This document shows positions 23,201 to 37,900 of a stretch of DNA of 64,000 nt, one piece after another; positions within the stretch are counted from its first letter, which is position 1, and each line of letters opens with the position of its first letter. The DNA lies in NCBI GenBank assembly GCA_916700875.1, contig CAKAKS010000032.1, positions 13,860,129 through 13,924,128 on the forward strand, given 5' to 3'. The translations under genes were made by a program, and so were the position numbers. Source of the stretch: Sebastes aleutianus (taxonomy: Eukaryota > Chordata > Actinopteri > Perciformes > Sebastidae). Under the pieces are notes generated by a model. It was not told the origin of the DNA. It did no database searches and was given only the letters and a program-made list of their open reading frames with translations.

Positions 23201-26200
23201 TCTGGCGGGTTGGTGTAGCCCTGGTCACACTGGCAGCGGAAGGATCCGTCTGTGTTCTCGCAGAAGCCGTGGTTCCCACAGATGGTTTCATTGACGCACT
23301 CATCAATATCTGCGAGGCAAGAAGTGAGCACAACATTAATATTTACAACGCCACTCTGCTGCGCGACACACTTTCTATACTCCTCTGTAAACACGGCGCT
23401 ACCTTTTCCAAAATAAACATCCCTGCCACTGTGACCTCAAAACAATAACAACAGAAATCACCGCCATCATAACATGCCAGTAACGGTGTACAGATGAGAC
23501 GATTCGTCATAAGGGGTTTTCAAACTTTGATGTTTGTAAATCAATTCAGGGAGACTTTCTCTCTCTGCATCAACACAGTAATGAGTGAGTGTGGTTGCGG
23601 GATCTGGAAAACTGAATGTTCTTTGGTTGTGTCAGTGGAGTGAGAAGTGACACTTAGGTCACTGGGATGTTGGCGAAGTGGAAGAGGCACGGAGGAGTTT
23701 ACAGTACGCAGCCAGCATTCAGCAGACACTTTACAAGCAGTTGGAGAAAGATGGCTGAGAGTTCAGGTTTGGCACGAAAGGATTCTGAGCATAGGACTTG
23801 ATTTTAGACCTAAATCTGGCAGACGGCAGCCTACAGTAGTTCGTTGTTTTCATGGCAATAAATCATATTAAAACAAGTTTAATAAAACCAGTGGAGAGAC
23901 TACATGCTATGTGTCAGTGTGTGAGATAAAGACATGGAAGTTGAGGACCATGTAACAGCACTGCTGGTTCCCTACCACTCGCTGTTTAAGGCAACATTTG
24001 TTAGCAATTTCTTATTTCTTGGCGTCTCAAGTACAGCAGAGAGGCCAGAGACTGATACTGCGGGAGGGCAAGTCTGATTATAATTGTTTAAGAAAAAAAC
24101 TATTTAGTCACGTGAATTTATTCTCTGGTCGATGTTAACATCTTAAATCTGTTTCAGGGTCACATAACCACCATTTATCCGTTTTTCAGTTCTGCTGAAC
24201 TGTTCATTTTACTGAGTGTTTACTTGTTCAGATCATAAACGTCGATACAAAACGGCCTATTAATCTCTTTCAATCTTTGGTCTGTAATTACATCTTTTGA
24301 CAATAAATTTACGAGAGATTTGTTCCACAACTCATGTGAAACCACATCTTCAGTTAAGAAATAATCTATTCAGTCAGAGATGAAATGAAGTCAGTGCTTG
24401 TATACTTTCTGCAAGTCGTTAAGTTTGGGAACATTATTATTATTATTATGACAGTTGATATAAACTGCACTAATCAAATTAGCGGACACACCACTGTGTC
24501 TGATTTATTAGAAGCAGTTTTTGTTGACTTTTTAGTTTCATAACAACCCTCCATGACCATTCCATTCAAAGTTTCCATGACTAACAGCAACTCCACTGGA
24601 GTTTGAGAAAAACAGGGAGAAAAAATGCAGACGATATAATCGCAACAACTAAACAGTCTCGTAAACTTGCAACAGCTCATTCTGGATAAGTCTGCCCCTA
24701 ACATCAGTTAGGACAGCAAGTCAAGTCCAGTGGCACCCTTTATGGAGTGCAAAGCACAGTCATTCACATATTGTCTAAACCAGTTTTATTTAGCCTGTGA
24801 GTACTCATAAAGGCTGTATCAACTGGAGAAAGTAGGCCAGAGAAACCACAAGCCATTTGATTTGAACAGTGTGCTTGGCCAGGGCTCTATCTTCCTCTCC
24901 AGCACAGGCAACTACTTTGTCAGGCTCGCTGGGGGACAAGTCCTCTGTCAGTCTTCCTGTCCTGACTTGGCCACTTGTCTAACATGCCTCTGGGGTCAGA
25001 GACAGGGGCTCCCACAAGCTAATAAAACTGCCGAGACAAAATTGCCTTTGTCGTTTGTAAAACCTTTGACTATAAATGCTGAGAAGCATTGCTAGAATAG
25101 ACGCGTGGGCTCAAATGGCTGGGATGATAGAGGGAGAATCCATGGACGCATACTGAAAACCGCCAACCCATTAGATTTGCATCTTGCAGCTGAGGATCGG
25201 GATGCCAAACCGGTGTAGAAGTGGCGAACATTTTTGGATACTACACAATATTACAAGTAATTGAAAAATACATTTTGAAGACGAATGTTCCCACAGCATA
25301 AGGTGAAAAGTATCATATATCAGTCTGAGGAACGTTTCCTCGAGTGTGAAGAGCTTAAGTGGAGTTTGGAATGACGGCGGCCGCCAGCTGGGAGGTCTGT
25401 GTAGGAAGGCGATGAAAGCTCCCCGCTAATATATAAAATAATCAGTGTCTGCAGGCAGATTTTCATTCATGTGTAACATGGAACAAAATCTGTTGCAAAC
25501 CACATGTTGTGATGAGATGCAATCAAAGCCTCATCCCGGGGAGGAATGAGAGCATCGGGACCAAAACAATGTTAATGGCCTTTGTTTTTCTGTGTATCTG
25601 ACTTTGATGGAGTTTGAGTGGCCGCATTTACTTGACCAGCCGTTTAGATCCGCCTTCCACAAGCATTGAGTCAGCTTGCTGATCACACCACTAATGGTTT
25701 ATGGGAAAAAATGAATAATACAAAATGAGATAACTCCACCAAGAGCTAGTCTCACACCAGCAGGAACGTGGGGTTGCCTTTCTTAGGCTTTCCATGTAAT
25801 AATCAGTTACGTCAGGACGCATGCAGAGCTGTAAATTGCCCAGAGGGAAGAAGTGAGGCAGCGGAGAGGGTGAGGAGTTCAGCTGAGGTGGGAGGAGCTG
25901 AGGTGGCACCTATCCTAATGGTCTGACCCGGGAGGACCTGCTTCCTGGATCTGGTGATGCTGCGGTTGGGGGGTTGGGAGGGTTAATGGCGTGGGTCTCT
26001 GTGCCATGTGTTAATCTGGAGCACATGGTGGCAGGCAACAATATTATAGGAATCGGTGACTGTTGGCTCACCCTCCGCAGCCCACACTTCTCCCATATTC
26101 TCCGGGCAACCCCTTGTCTGATTGGACCCATATGCAGAGGTTATTTCACACGCGACTGGGCAAGGTATTTGTTCTCAGGGAAGCATGTTTGTGCACTTTA

Positions 26201-29200
26201 TCTGACATTACATCTACAACCTGTCTTGGGTTAACTAAAGCGGAGGTCAAGCTGTCATATCACGTGTGTACGTCTAAGAAAAAAAACATCATCATACTTC
26301 TGCATAGCAGCATGATCACACACACATGGTAAAGTCTTCAGATTTCTATACGTTTAAAGGGGTGGGAGGTTGGCAAGAGTGTGACCACAGACAATTTCCG
26401 CCCTTGGGTAAAGCCTTATTAAAGACAAGGCATAGCTCGGGGGAATTTATGAGCATGATGGTGAATTAAAGCTAAAAAACAATGAGTGAAGGAGCCCTGT
26501 GTACAGCATCACAGCAGAACTACACTGCATAGTTCCAGCTGACGCGCGGCTGTGGAAAAAACCCTGTTTTCCCCTTTTGTATTATGGCCTCTAAATCTAA
26601 ATGAGCGCCGCGAGCCGAGCCAAAGACAACCGCTGCCCCTTCGAAGGCCGGTGAGTAAAAATAAAACGCCCCTCGCAGAAACTGCAAATTACAGTGTCTG
26701 GCCTCTTCTTAAATATTTGATGATTTTTACAAGCAGACAAAAATGCCGCGGAGTAATTGAGCTCCCTCCCTGGACTTTTATTGGGGTGACGGCAGCATCT
26801 CCCACAATTTGCAGTCGTGAGGTGAAACAAGCCGCTATTGTGTGCAGCAGCCCTGGGCTTCTGAGGGGTGAGAGGGCTTGGTTCTCAGACTGGGGTTGTG
26901 AGTCGATGCCGAGCCGTACAAGTGTTTCTTGCGGCGTCTAGTGAAAACACCAACAGCTCGTGTCACAACATAATATCGGGGGAAAGCGGGCACCTCTACG
27001 GAGGAGTCAAACTAGGAGTTTTGGGAGACAATGTGCAGCTTTTTCAATCAGGTCCCATCTACAAATTCTATCATGCTCTACAGGACATGTCAGGAAAGAA
27101 ACTGTGTAATTCACAGCACATATCATGGCACTGATTTGAACCTATATGAGCAGCTCAGCAGTGTTTTGACTCTGACACTAGGAGGAACGTAGGTCAGCAG
27201 CTGGTTTCAATCTGCCCTTATCACACTGCAGGCCCCGCCACTCTTCAGCTGGTGCCAGACAGGCAACACCATAAAGTGCAGCGAGGAGGCAGCCACACGT
27301 AGCCGGGGCTCAGGGTGATGGAGGGGGCGGAGGTCTGATCTGTCACTGATCAGCATATTCTCCCCTGATCTCCATCTGTTGATAGTCCAATAAAAAGTCA
27401 GGGTCATGAGAATATATGCACTCCGAGTGCATCCCTACAACGGTTACAGTCTCTGGTTCTCCTTCTCTAACACAAACACACAAGCGGGGATGCAAAAACC
27501 CACACTTAACCACATGCACGCACACACTCGCACTCGCATACGCACACAATCGCCCGCAAACACCCACAGCCTCCATCTGCAGTCCAACACATCATTCCAT
27601 TCGGATGCTCTCAGGCTGCTTTCCCCGCCGCGCCTGTCACTCTCCGGTGACTGTTTGGATTCCGTCTTGATACGAGGAAAATATTTGGCCTTTTGTATTT
27701 GTCTCTCGTATTCCTCATAAACCAGACTTGTTGTTTTATGGTGCTATGAGAGCAACAAAGATGAGCAATGCTGTGCTACAAAATAAAGAGTTATAAACTC
27801 AAATGGTTGTGCAACAAACCACATTAATATGTGAAGCCCAAGGTGTATAATCCTGCCAGTAAACACAGAAAGCTTCATGTATTCTGGTGGTCATGGAGAT
27901 GTGACTGTTGTTGTTGGCCAGCAGTGGACCCAGATGTAGCATAAGTACGAACTTAGCCAGTCAACCCAGGTGACTGGGCTCCTCCATCGGGGAGGAAAAG
28001 AGGTAAAGGCCCGGACAATCTTATCCCCTCTCAAAAAGGAGGCGATCAGGTTCCACCGTGTGTCTCTGCCAGACCATTAGCTCCGTTGTCCGGAGGATGA
28101 GACCATTATCAGCTGCTGGCCTCACACACTGCCTCCAATGACAGTGCACTCCTCTTTCTAAAGTGCCCCAATTTCAGGGCCCACTTCTCCTCATCTCCCC
28201 CATGGCCTCTTGTGCAGGAAGACCTCGAGTACCTGATAGCTTTTTGATTCACATCAGCCTCTTTGTGTCTGCGTGCCTAACAGATATCATTATCTATGCA
28301 CAGAGGGACAGTCCTGAAGAGTATGCAGAGTTGATTTGAGGCTACGCTCTCCTCTATCTTTAACTATAATGGTGAATGGTACAAAAATAGGAAGGTTTAT
28401 ACAATGCATACATCTTTTGCTTCAGTCTAAAGCCTCAAAATCTGCCTGTTTTTTCTTAACTTAATTGTGTGTGCTAGTCTTTTAACTATACGCGGTTTGA
28501 CCACTCACCGCAGTCTGTGGCGTCCTCTCCCTCGAGGCCAGGCTGGCAGCCCATGAAGCACCGGTAGGAGCCGATGGTGTTTTCGCAGCGCCAGGTACCA
28601 CACACTGAGCTCCCAAACTCCTTGCACTCATTCTGGTCTGTACAGTGAAAGAGACAGATGTTGGTTAATATCTGACAAACAGAGGCACAAACGCAACCAC
28701 ATGTGCAATCAGACACTAACACAGACGCACGTACACACTCGCATTCCCCCCACTGCTCCGCTGCTTCCAGTGTAATGGCTGTGCAGCAGGAGTCGGCCAG
28801 GAGGCCTGTGGTGTAGCTGTCCTCAGTAAACGCAGCAGGCAACAGGAATGGCCAAGAACAATATTATCACAGCAACCAAAGAACTTGTGAAGGAGCTAAA
28901 GGGAGACGTTCCAGAGGGAGAAACACCTCCTGCTCACAATGGGGTCATTCATGCTTCCCTCAGGGGAGAGGGAGTTCAGGGCTCCAGCCACGTAATCCAG
29001 GCACCCCTCACTCCTGAGACCATGGAGGAAAGCCTCTAAGGCAGGCTTGGACACTTTCACTGGAGCCCCAGTCCCCACTACCTATAGATAATCAATCATA
29101 GCCAACCGTGCTATAGCGGGTACGCTTAAGTCTAAATGTAGCGTGACGATCAAACCGCTAATGTTGACATGTTGGTTTACTCAGAGAGTAGAGAGCTCAG

Positions 29201-31953
29201 TGCAGAGTTAGGGGTCAACATACACAACAGAGCATCACGAGGGCGTTTCATTCTGTCTTACCTTCGCAGTCGGCCGTGTCAGCGTTGTACTTGAAGCCAG
29301 CCTCACACAAGCACATGAAAGAGCCGTCGGTGTTGAGACACTCGCCCCGGACGCACACATTGTCTTTACTGCATTCATCCTCGTCTAAGGCAGAGAGAAG
29401 GGGGGAAAGAAAGGCCGACACATTAAGAGAGATAATTGGTGAAAGGGCGGATCTCAAGATTAGTTACATATTGATTATCACTAAATATCCCCTGTCTTTG
29501 TTGAGTCCACGGGGAACGCCGCTCCTTTTCATAAGTATCGCACAAAGAATGTGTAATCAAGCGCTTGTCTGAGCACAAGACGCATTGGCCATTTGGAGCA
29601 CTTAACAGTATACTGGCAAACAGGAAACAAAACATCTACCTCAGCTTCTCAGGCTGAGAACATTTCCCTCCGACTAAAAATTAATAACGAATGCGACATG
29701 CTTGATTAGCTGTAGATTGGTGGATAATTGCGGCATTACAACATAACTTGTAAGGCGGTAAAAGGTGGGGGGAGGAAAGAAAGCGGGGGGAAATTCATCG
29801 CTGGGGAAAAGGCCGTCCTCCTTTCCCAACCTTTGATAATCAGATGAATCTTTCAGAGACGACAAGGCAAACACACGTTCGTAAAGATAGGGGGAAAAAA
29901 AACAATATCCCAGACTATAAGTAAACACATAAATATGCTGTGACTGGATAGTTTTGGAGTTAATTCAAGGACTTCAAAGCCTGTATTGAAAGGCCCAGCA
30001 AGGTCATGGCACAACCTGTTGATTTGGATTAAATTTTGATGTGTTTCAGTCTGCTGTCAGTACTTTATTACGTTATGTTCTGTTTTCGCTGAAAGACTGG
30101 CCTGGTCAAGGCCAAGCATCATTTTGGCCTCACCTGACTAGTAAAACCCATCGTTCATTCCCATAAACTCACATACCCCCATCCTCCCTTCTCCTCCCAC
30201 TGCAGGCTCATGTCAGAGGGGTCTGGCTTTCATTGTGTCAGCACTGTACACACAATGGCGGGCTGCAAGAAAATATACGACAACTGCTGATTTATAGGAT
30301 AATTAGAGCCCTATATTTGTTGTGGAGGGCAGCCAAAGTACCTGATGCAGGCTGGGCCAGAGTCTGTGTACGATATTGAAGGCACTCTGAGGCCAAAGCT
30401 TCAGTGGAAGAATGTCCCTGTTCAAGGACTGAACCTTGTCCTCTACTGTAAGTCAACCTTGCACGTTAAAGGACCAATGCCAACATCTTGCAGGGGCCTT
30501 GACCATCCAAACCTACCTGCTTTACATCACGACAGGATATTTCACTGCCAGACATCCTGCCGTTTACTTAACTTCACCTCTTACTGTAGTTGCGAGACAC
30601 ACCAGAAATAACACTGATCCAATGCTGACATCCTAGCCAAAGTTATTTCATGTATTTTGACAGCAAATGCTCTGGTTTGTTGAAAAGAAAAGCCCTCCTT
30701 TGCTGATGATCACACTACATTTTTTCCCCCATCGCTGTGACCACTGGGTCACTGGGTGCGGCTGGAATAACATCAAACCGAAGTCCGAGCGGAGAGCGAG
30801 CTGAGACAGTTGATGAGGCCACGGCCCATTACACAGAAAGGCCGGCCTGAGCACCCATGCCAAGGGTCCCAGGCCTGGTCTCAGCACCCAGCGCAGTGTG
30901 CTGAGGATACTGTCTGTCACCCTGCCTGCACTGACTGAAGAAACGTGTGCAAGCCAACAAGGTTACTGTAAAATGACTTGAGTAATATGGGATAAAAATC
31001 ATTATTACATTATAACCAACTCTCTCCAATTTTGCCTCACCCAATTACACAAAGCCTATTAAATCATCAGAAAAAATATTTCCCATTGCTGTTACTGCTC
31101 TTGCAGAAGTGTGTTACTGTACCTTGGCAGCCGGTCCCTCCGTCGATGGTGGTATATCCATCAGGACAGAGGCACGTGTAGGAGCCCTTAGTGTTCAGGC
31201 AGTCTCCTTCTCCACAGATCCCCACGATGGTTAAACACTCATTGATATCTGTCACAAATACACACACACAGCTGTGTCAAGATGCCAACATGAGGCAAGC
31301 TACGAGAAGCAGTTAACCACTAATGGTATATTTTAAGTGTTAGATGACTCAGAGTCTATGTGAGTGTGTGTGTGTGTGTGTGTGTATACCTCTGCAGGAC
31401 GTCCCATCAACCATCTCCAAACCAGCGGGACAGAAGCAGCTATAGGAGCCGATGGTGTTGGTGCACTGGCCTCCCACACACAGGCTGGGTTCCTCGCATT
31501 CATTCACATCTGCATTGACACACACACACAAAGATGTCATCAGTATGACACATTCACACCAGCTGTAAATCACTGGGTCTCACTTCAAAATTGCCCAAGT
31601 TCTGTCATTTGGATGACGAGTCTCCAGACCACAGTGATCATGTCAGAAAAGTCATGCATCACCATCAGCAAGGAATGACTTATTCTCACTACAGTGGGCC
31701 ACACTGTGCTGGAACAGATGACGGATGTGAAAATCATGAATTTTAGTGACCACAGTGAACCATCCACTGCGCCGTTACCTTCGCATGAGAGCCCGTTGGG
31801 TGCCACCGTGAAGCCTAGGTCACAGGTCATGCAGGAGAAGGAGCCCTCTGTGTTGGTGCAAACACCCGTGGGGCACACACCTGGGTCCTGGCACTCGTCA
31901 ATGTCTAAGGACAAGAAGAAATGATCGCTCACTGTCTTATCTGTTAAAAAATG

Positions 31954-31985
<32 letters not shown>

Positions 31986-34900
31986 CTCAGCCTACCATAC
32001 AGTAAGCAAAGCCCTCTTTATTAGATCGCACTGACAGTGTTTTATTAAAAAGGGTGGAGAGATAAGTATGCAGGACGGTCATCGAATCCAAAACAGCGAG
32101 CTATTACAGGTGGCGCATAATTACTGTATCTACAAACAGTCACTGGCTCGCTGTTATGTGATCATTGGAAATTCCTCGAGCCGGCACAGATTGTATTTCT
32201 TACCGAGGAAATAGTGCGGGCCATTGTTAAGCGACCGAGACGGCTCCGTTTTGCCTTTGGGTGAACAGAGCGAGTTCACCAGGGCGAGCTTGCTGCGGTA
32301 CGTGGAAGGCAGGGGAGGGGAGTGGTTGACTTCATTTCAAATTAAGCCCTTAATATTTTCCATGGCATCAGACACATCCATTAAAATCCTATCAGAGGCC
32401 GACTTGGACTCAGGCTTGTTTTGTAAAACTTTTTCCCAGCGCAAAGACACATATCAGTAGGGGATCTTCCTTTTGGGCTACATCCACGCTTCCATTCGAA
32501 AACACACCGCAGTATATATGACTAACTGAGGCTAATGTTTGAATCCATTTAAACAGTCATTCCTTTTCTGCTTCCCATGAAGTCATGACAGATCTAACCT
32601 CCCTGGATTCGTCAAAGCAGCCGTTTCACTGCATTGAAGTCATAAATCACGTCATGACAAATTACTGAGCACCGTTAAGATTTTCTGTAATCATGTTCTG
32701 GGTCTAATGCGTTGCTTTTTGACTATAACTTTGGTACAATGTTTACCATAGTGACAGCTTTAAGTGGTCTAAACAGGTAGGTAAACACAGAGGTAGTCTT
32801 ACCCTCGCAGCCGTAACCATCCTCAGACAGTTGCAGGCCGGCTTCGCAGCTCCTGCAGGTGTAGGATCCTGGGGTGTTCAAGCACAGCTGGTCCGGGCAC
32901 ACGTTAGCCACCGAACACTCATCCACATCTGGACACATCAGAGCACAGATTACCATCTCTGGCTTCAAATAAATAAATGCCCGCCAGTTGTAATCAGTTA
33001 GATCGGTAATCACTGGAACTAGGAATTACATATGTCGACACCTCTATCTGTTTTAGCTGAGCTATCTGCAGAACATTCGCCTGACATCATCTTGTTTCTA
33101 TTTGAGGGCTGGTTTCTCATTGTGTTGAGCAAGAGATCTGATGAGACGGTGCCAGAGGCGGAGGGGTCCGGGATCCAGCTATGATGTGATGTCTAGAAAG
33201 AGTATTTTGGGATTTTAGGGCTCAGATGATGGGGCTTTCGGGTCCAAGCTGTCACACCTGATGCTGTTTATATACAGCCTGAAGCAGCTGGCAGACGTGT
33301 TCAACAGAGCTGGCACATTCAACCGCAACTTTGTTGGGTATTAAGGCCAGGTCTGGCATGTTTGAGCAGAAGCTACACACACCTGTGTTCAAGTGTACAA
33401 ACATAACATTCCTGCACAAACACAGCCTCACCATCGCACTGTTGTCCATCCTCAGAGACTCTGAAACCAGGCTGACAGACGATACATGTGAAGGAACCCT
33501 CTGTGTTTGTGCATGTTCCCTGGGGGCATGTAGTGGGCAGCGCACACTCATCAATATCTGACGGGAAAAAAAACACAGACTGTTAGACGTTCACTACAGG
33601 ACAGGGGCGTCTCTACAGCCAAGACCCATAATCCTGATTAACGGCAAGAACCACTAACCCCACCAGTGTTAGTTCTTTCAGGCTGAATAATATACATACA
33701 GTGTTATGCAGGAGTTCATTTACAAGTGGTGTTACATAAACCAACCTTCACAAAGCTCCCCGTCATACGATACTCTGTACCCTGAAGGGCAGTTCTCACA
33801 GGTGTAAGAGCCTTCAGAGTTTAGACAGATCCCGTTGGCACAGGTAGACAGGGACTGGCACTCGTCAACATCTGGGTGAAACACCAGCACAGACATGCAT
33901 GATCACTATAAAGACTGAATCATGTGGAGGGAATTCAGTTGCAAAAGAGTTTTCAGCAGTGAGCTGACAAACTGCCCAGATGTGTTGAGTAAGTCTTCAA
34001 CAGTCGTAATGGTTCGTACTGAATGAGGAGCTGGAGATTGAGTTTACCTTCACACCTCTGCCGGTCTTGAGACACTCTGTAGCCGGCCTTACATCTGGTG
34101 CAGGTGTAGGATCCCTCCGTGTTGGCACACACCCCGCCGAGACACAAGTCCCCCTGGGCACACTCATTCACATCTGGAAACACAAAACACCAAATTCACC
34201 ACAACTGGGGCGGACAAATCATCACCATCTAGCAGTGTTTTGTCGAAAACTAGTGAAAATCATTAAACAGCTGATTTCATACCTTCGCATCTCAGTCCGT
34301 CAGCAGACGGTCCAAACCCAGGCCTGCAGCTCTGGCAAGTGTAAGAACCTGCAGTGTTGATGCAAATTCCCGCTGGGCACGCATTACCAGTTGCGCACTC
34401 GTTGACATCTAACAAAAAGAAACAATTTGCAGACATTATGCTGCTATCGAGAGAGCTCCACAAGCTGAGAAGTATGCGGTGATGAGTTACGCCCAACAGC
34501 TCTAGATAATCCTTTGCAGACCTTCGCAGGCTTCGCCGTCTGAGGTGACTTGGTAACCATGGTTACAGGTGCATTTGTGGGTGCCGTCCAGATTGACACA
34601 GCGGCCGTGGAGACAAACTCCAGGGAGCGCACACTCATCCACATCTGGAGGGATGATACAGAGGGGAGAAAAAGGGGGCCTCATAAAATAAAGACAACCG
34701 CTAACTCTTTGTAGCCTTTTTTATATAGCTTCAATGGTGCCGCGAGGCTTCTGTAGTAGCACTGTGGAGAACTAGTCACAGAGGTATTGGGACGTTAATA
34801 ACGCCCGACTGACCTTCTGACTGACAGTTACCTTGGCAAACGTTGTCCGGTGAGAGTTTGTATCCTTGGAAACAGTTGCACCTATAGGAGCCCTCGGTGT

Positions 34901-37900
34901 TGACACACCTACCACGACCGCACGCTGTTTGGTTCAAGCACTCGTTTACATCTGAGGACAGAAGAAGTCAGGAGAGGACACAACATGTATGAGAACAAGT
35001 ACACTGCATGATTAAAGGGTCAGTTCACCCAAATTTAAAGTCTCACTTACTCTACCGGTAATGGTATCCAGACATGCAGATTATTATTTTTCAGATATCA
35101 ACCTCTGAGATTTCTGCCACCAGCCCAATACAATGAAAGTAAATGGAAATTTCAGTTGTGTTGCTCACTGTTTTGAAAAAATTATATCTTATACATCTTT
35201 CCCATTATGTACCAGTTACTCTGAATACATAATCCAGAGAAATCTCTGTTAGCTTTCTTGGAGACTATTTCTGTAGTAGAAAGTAGTTCCAATGAAGTCT
35301 TCATAGTAAAAAAAAAACATTGCCGTTGACTTTTCTAAGTGTAATTTCTCAATGTTGTAAAAGTAACAAACATTTCTCTCTATTATATACAGAAAAACAA
35401 AGAAAAAATGCTCAAAACCTAAGCACATAAAACCCAAACTCTGTGGTAGGTAAGGAAATGTGTTATTTTTGTAATTTGGGTGTACCGACCGTTTAACATA
35501 ACATAAAATTAAAGGAAAATTGGGCAGTTGCAGCAGGAAACAACAATAAGATACAGAAAATAAAAACACAAGACGTTTTTACAAAATAACGATTGTATCA
35601 GTAATGGGGAAACAATTACAGCACAATTAGTCTGACTGCAAAACAGCAGTCATTACAATTACATCAGTTCCTAAACCTCATTCATGAAGGCCTTTTACTA
35701 TTTGCAGCAGTAGCTGTCTTTTCCACTTCGTGAGTCAGAACAGTTAACCCAGGATTATATTTGTGGAAAACCTAATGCAGAAATGATGCTTTATAGTGGA
35801 ATTAATCAAGTGTTAACAATGGTAATTATTCAGTTTAGGTGAAAGTGTGCGGTCTGATTAAGTGAGTGCAAGAGACAGAGACATTAAAAGAGGAAGAGAA
35901 AGGAGGGAGAGGAAGGAAAAGTATTTGTCTGCAAAGGAGGCTGTGATCGAGATGCTGAAACAGAGAGCTCACACAGTGAAAACACTGCGAGAGAGTCACA
36001 GACTGGGTTTTGTTTGCCTAGCGGTGGGCACTGCCAGACGTCTGTCAGTATGGCCCGATGTTTTGTTTCTGCAATCATCCGGCATCTCTCAGGCCTCCGA
36101 GATAAGCCCTGACAGGGGAATGGAGCTGTTTTCTCTATCACACCAGCAATTAGGCTTATCCACGATTCGGCCAATTGGGCCCAAACCACTGCGCTACCGT
36201 CAATTGACTGAGGCAAACACTGGAAATCCGGCGCTCAGGTTTTATATGACTCTCACAGCGGCAGACGTATACTGTGGGCCTGTTAGCGCTGCCTGGGTGG
36301 ATGTTCAGAGTTAAAATATTTACCTCCAACGTCATCCCTCATTTAAAGGGTTCCTCTTCAGTTGCTATTTATACACCACCAGATTTACACAGAATGAATA
36401 ACATTAGTAGACTCACAAACAGAAAGTAGCTGAAGTGGTGTTTTCTTTGGAGGCAAGAACATCACGAAGCTTTAAACAAGGGCATGGGTCGTCCGACTCG
36501 CTGAGAAATCGATTAAAAAGAACTCCAAATTACCACCTAAGTTAATTTCCACATTTTCCATCCTCATTCTGTCTTTCAGCTTTTTCACATTTCTGGAATA
36601 CTCACTCCAGGAGCTTAGGTTTCCAAACAAATTAGAGGGGGTGCAAGGTCACAGAGAGGGGATGTGGTAAGTAAAACCAGTCGGGCTCTTATGTAACAGG
36701 GCCACTTTCAGGTTGGGAGCGTGCTGGCTTAAACATAACACACACCAAATGGAGTTTGTTGGCCATTTGTGTATTCAAATCTAATAACCCGCAGTAAGAG
36801 TTTTACAGCGCACCGCAGACAAAACTATGGGTGAGTGAGAGAATTTATTTGCGTGTCGGGACCTCTTCGCAGCGGGGAATTGACCCCTTGACCTTCTCAT
36901 ACATCTCCTGTGACTGCTCGGTCCTCTCACCTAGCCCAGCAGCGGTAATAAAGCCTCCGCTGGGCCCAACAGTTCAGTGGCCAGAGCTCTCCAACAATAA
37001 TATGCTGTTTGTTCAAGGCTGTGGCCAAGAGAAAATATTTGGACTCCCCCAAATTGAAGTATTATAAACAATCTTTTTACGGGGGCCAGTGATATCAAAA
37101 GATCAGCAATAACACGGTGAATGTGTTTAAACAATATTGGGGATATGCAGAGGCTGCTGGGTGGAGGAGTTGACGTATCATATGTGGAAACGCTGAATGG
37201 GGAGAGAGGGTGGAGGGTTGTGTTCGGCCGCCACAATATAGCCATCATCACTGTGGTTTTGGGCTGTCGTGTGGGCCCAGTAGAGGTCCACACTTAACAT
37301 AAAAAATCTAATATAAAGTCTTTTGAAGCATGAAATACAATCTATTTTATATAAATTTCATGCACATCAGCAGTCAGAGTGACCCTTTGAGCAAAAAGCC
37401 GCAATTCACTGAAACTGTACTGCATCATAAGCTGTCAGCAAGTCATTAACGGCACGGCTTGTTGCCATGTTTTTTTTTGGTGATGCCAACTGGGAGCAGC
37501 GGCTTTTGTCTACGTAAAGGTTACCTAATACAGGAAGCTTTTACAGTGTAAGAGGGAAACCCAGCTTCTTTCCATGCAGCGGTCGGAAACACCCTGAGGA
37601 GTTTGGGTAGCGGTGGTAATGCTGCTGCTATGACGGGGTGTGGGGTTGCCTTACCCACACATCTTTCATCCACAGGCCTGAACCCCGGGCCGCAGGCCTG
37701 GCACTGGAAAGAGCCGAGAGTGTTGACGCAGACACCGTTGGGACAGGAGCTGGGATCTCTGCACTCATCTATATCTGCTCGGGGAGAAGGCGGGACACGA
37801 AAATAATCATTTGAATTAGTTGTTACTAAAACAATATGCGCATGCATGGAAGAAAGGGGAGTGTGAGGTCACAAATGCTAATATATACAAACACACAAGC

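Noticed and set aside
26552..26941. 129-codon plus-strand open frame in the 5.2-kb intron
   Set aside because: No domain, no splice logic, GC-rich chance frame opposite another open frame.
35862..36314. 150-codon plus-strand open frame
   Set aside because: Inside an ltbp2 intron, no family resemblance, begins in purine-rich low-complexity sequence, overlaps an opposite-strand open frame.
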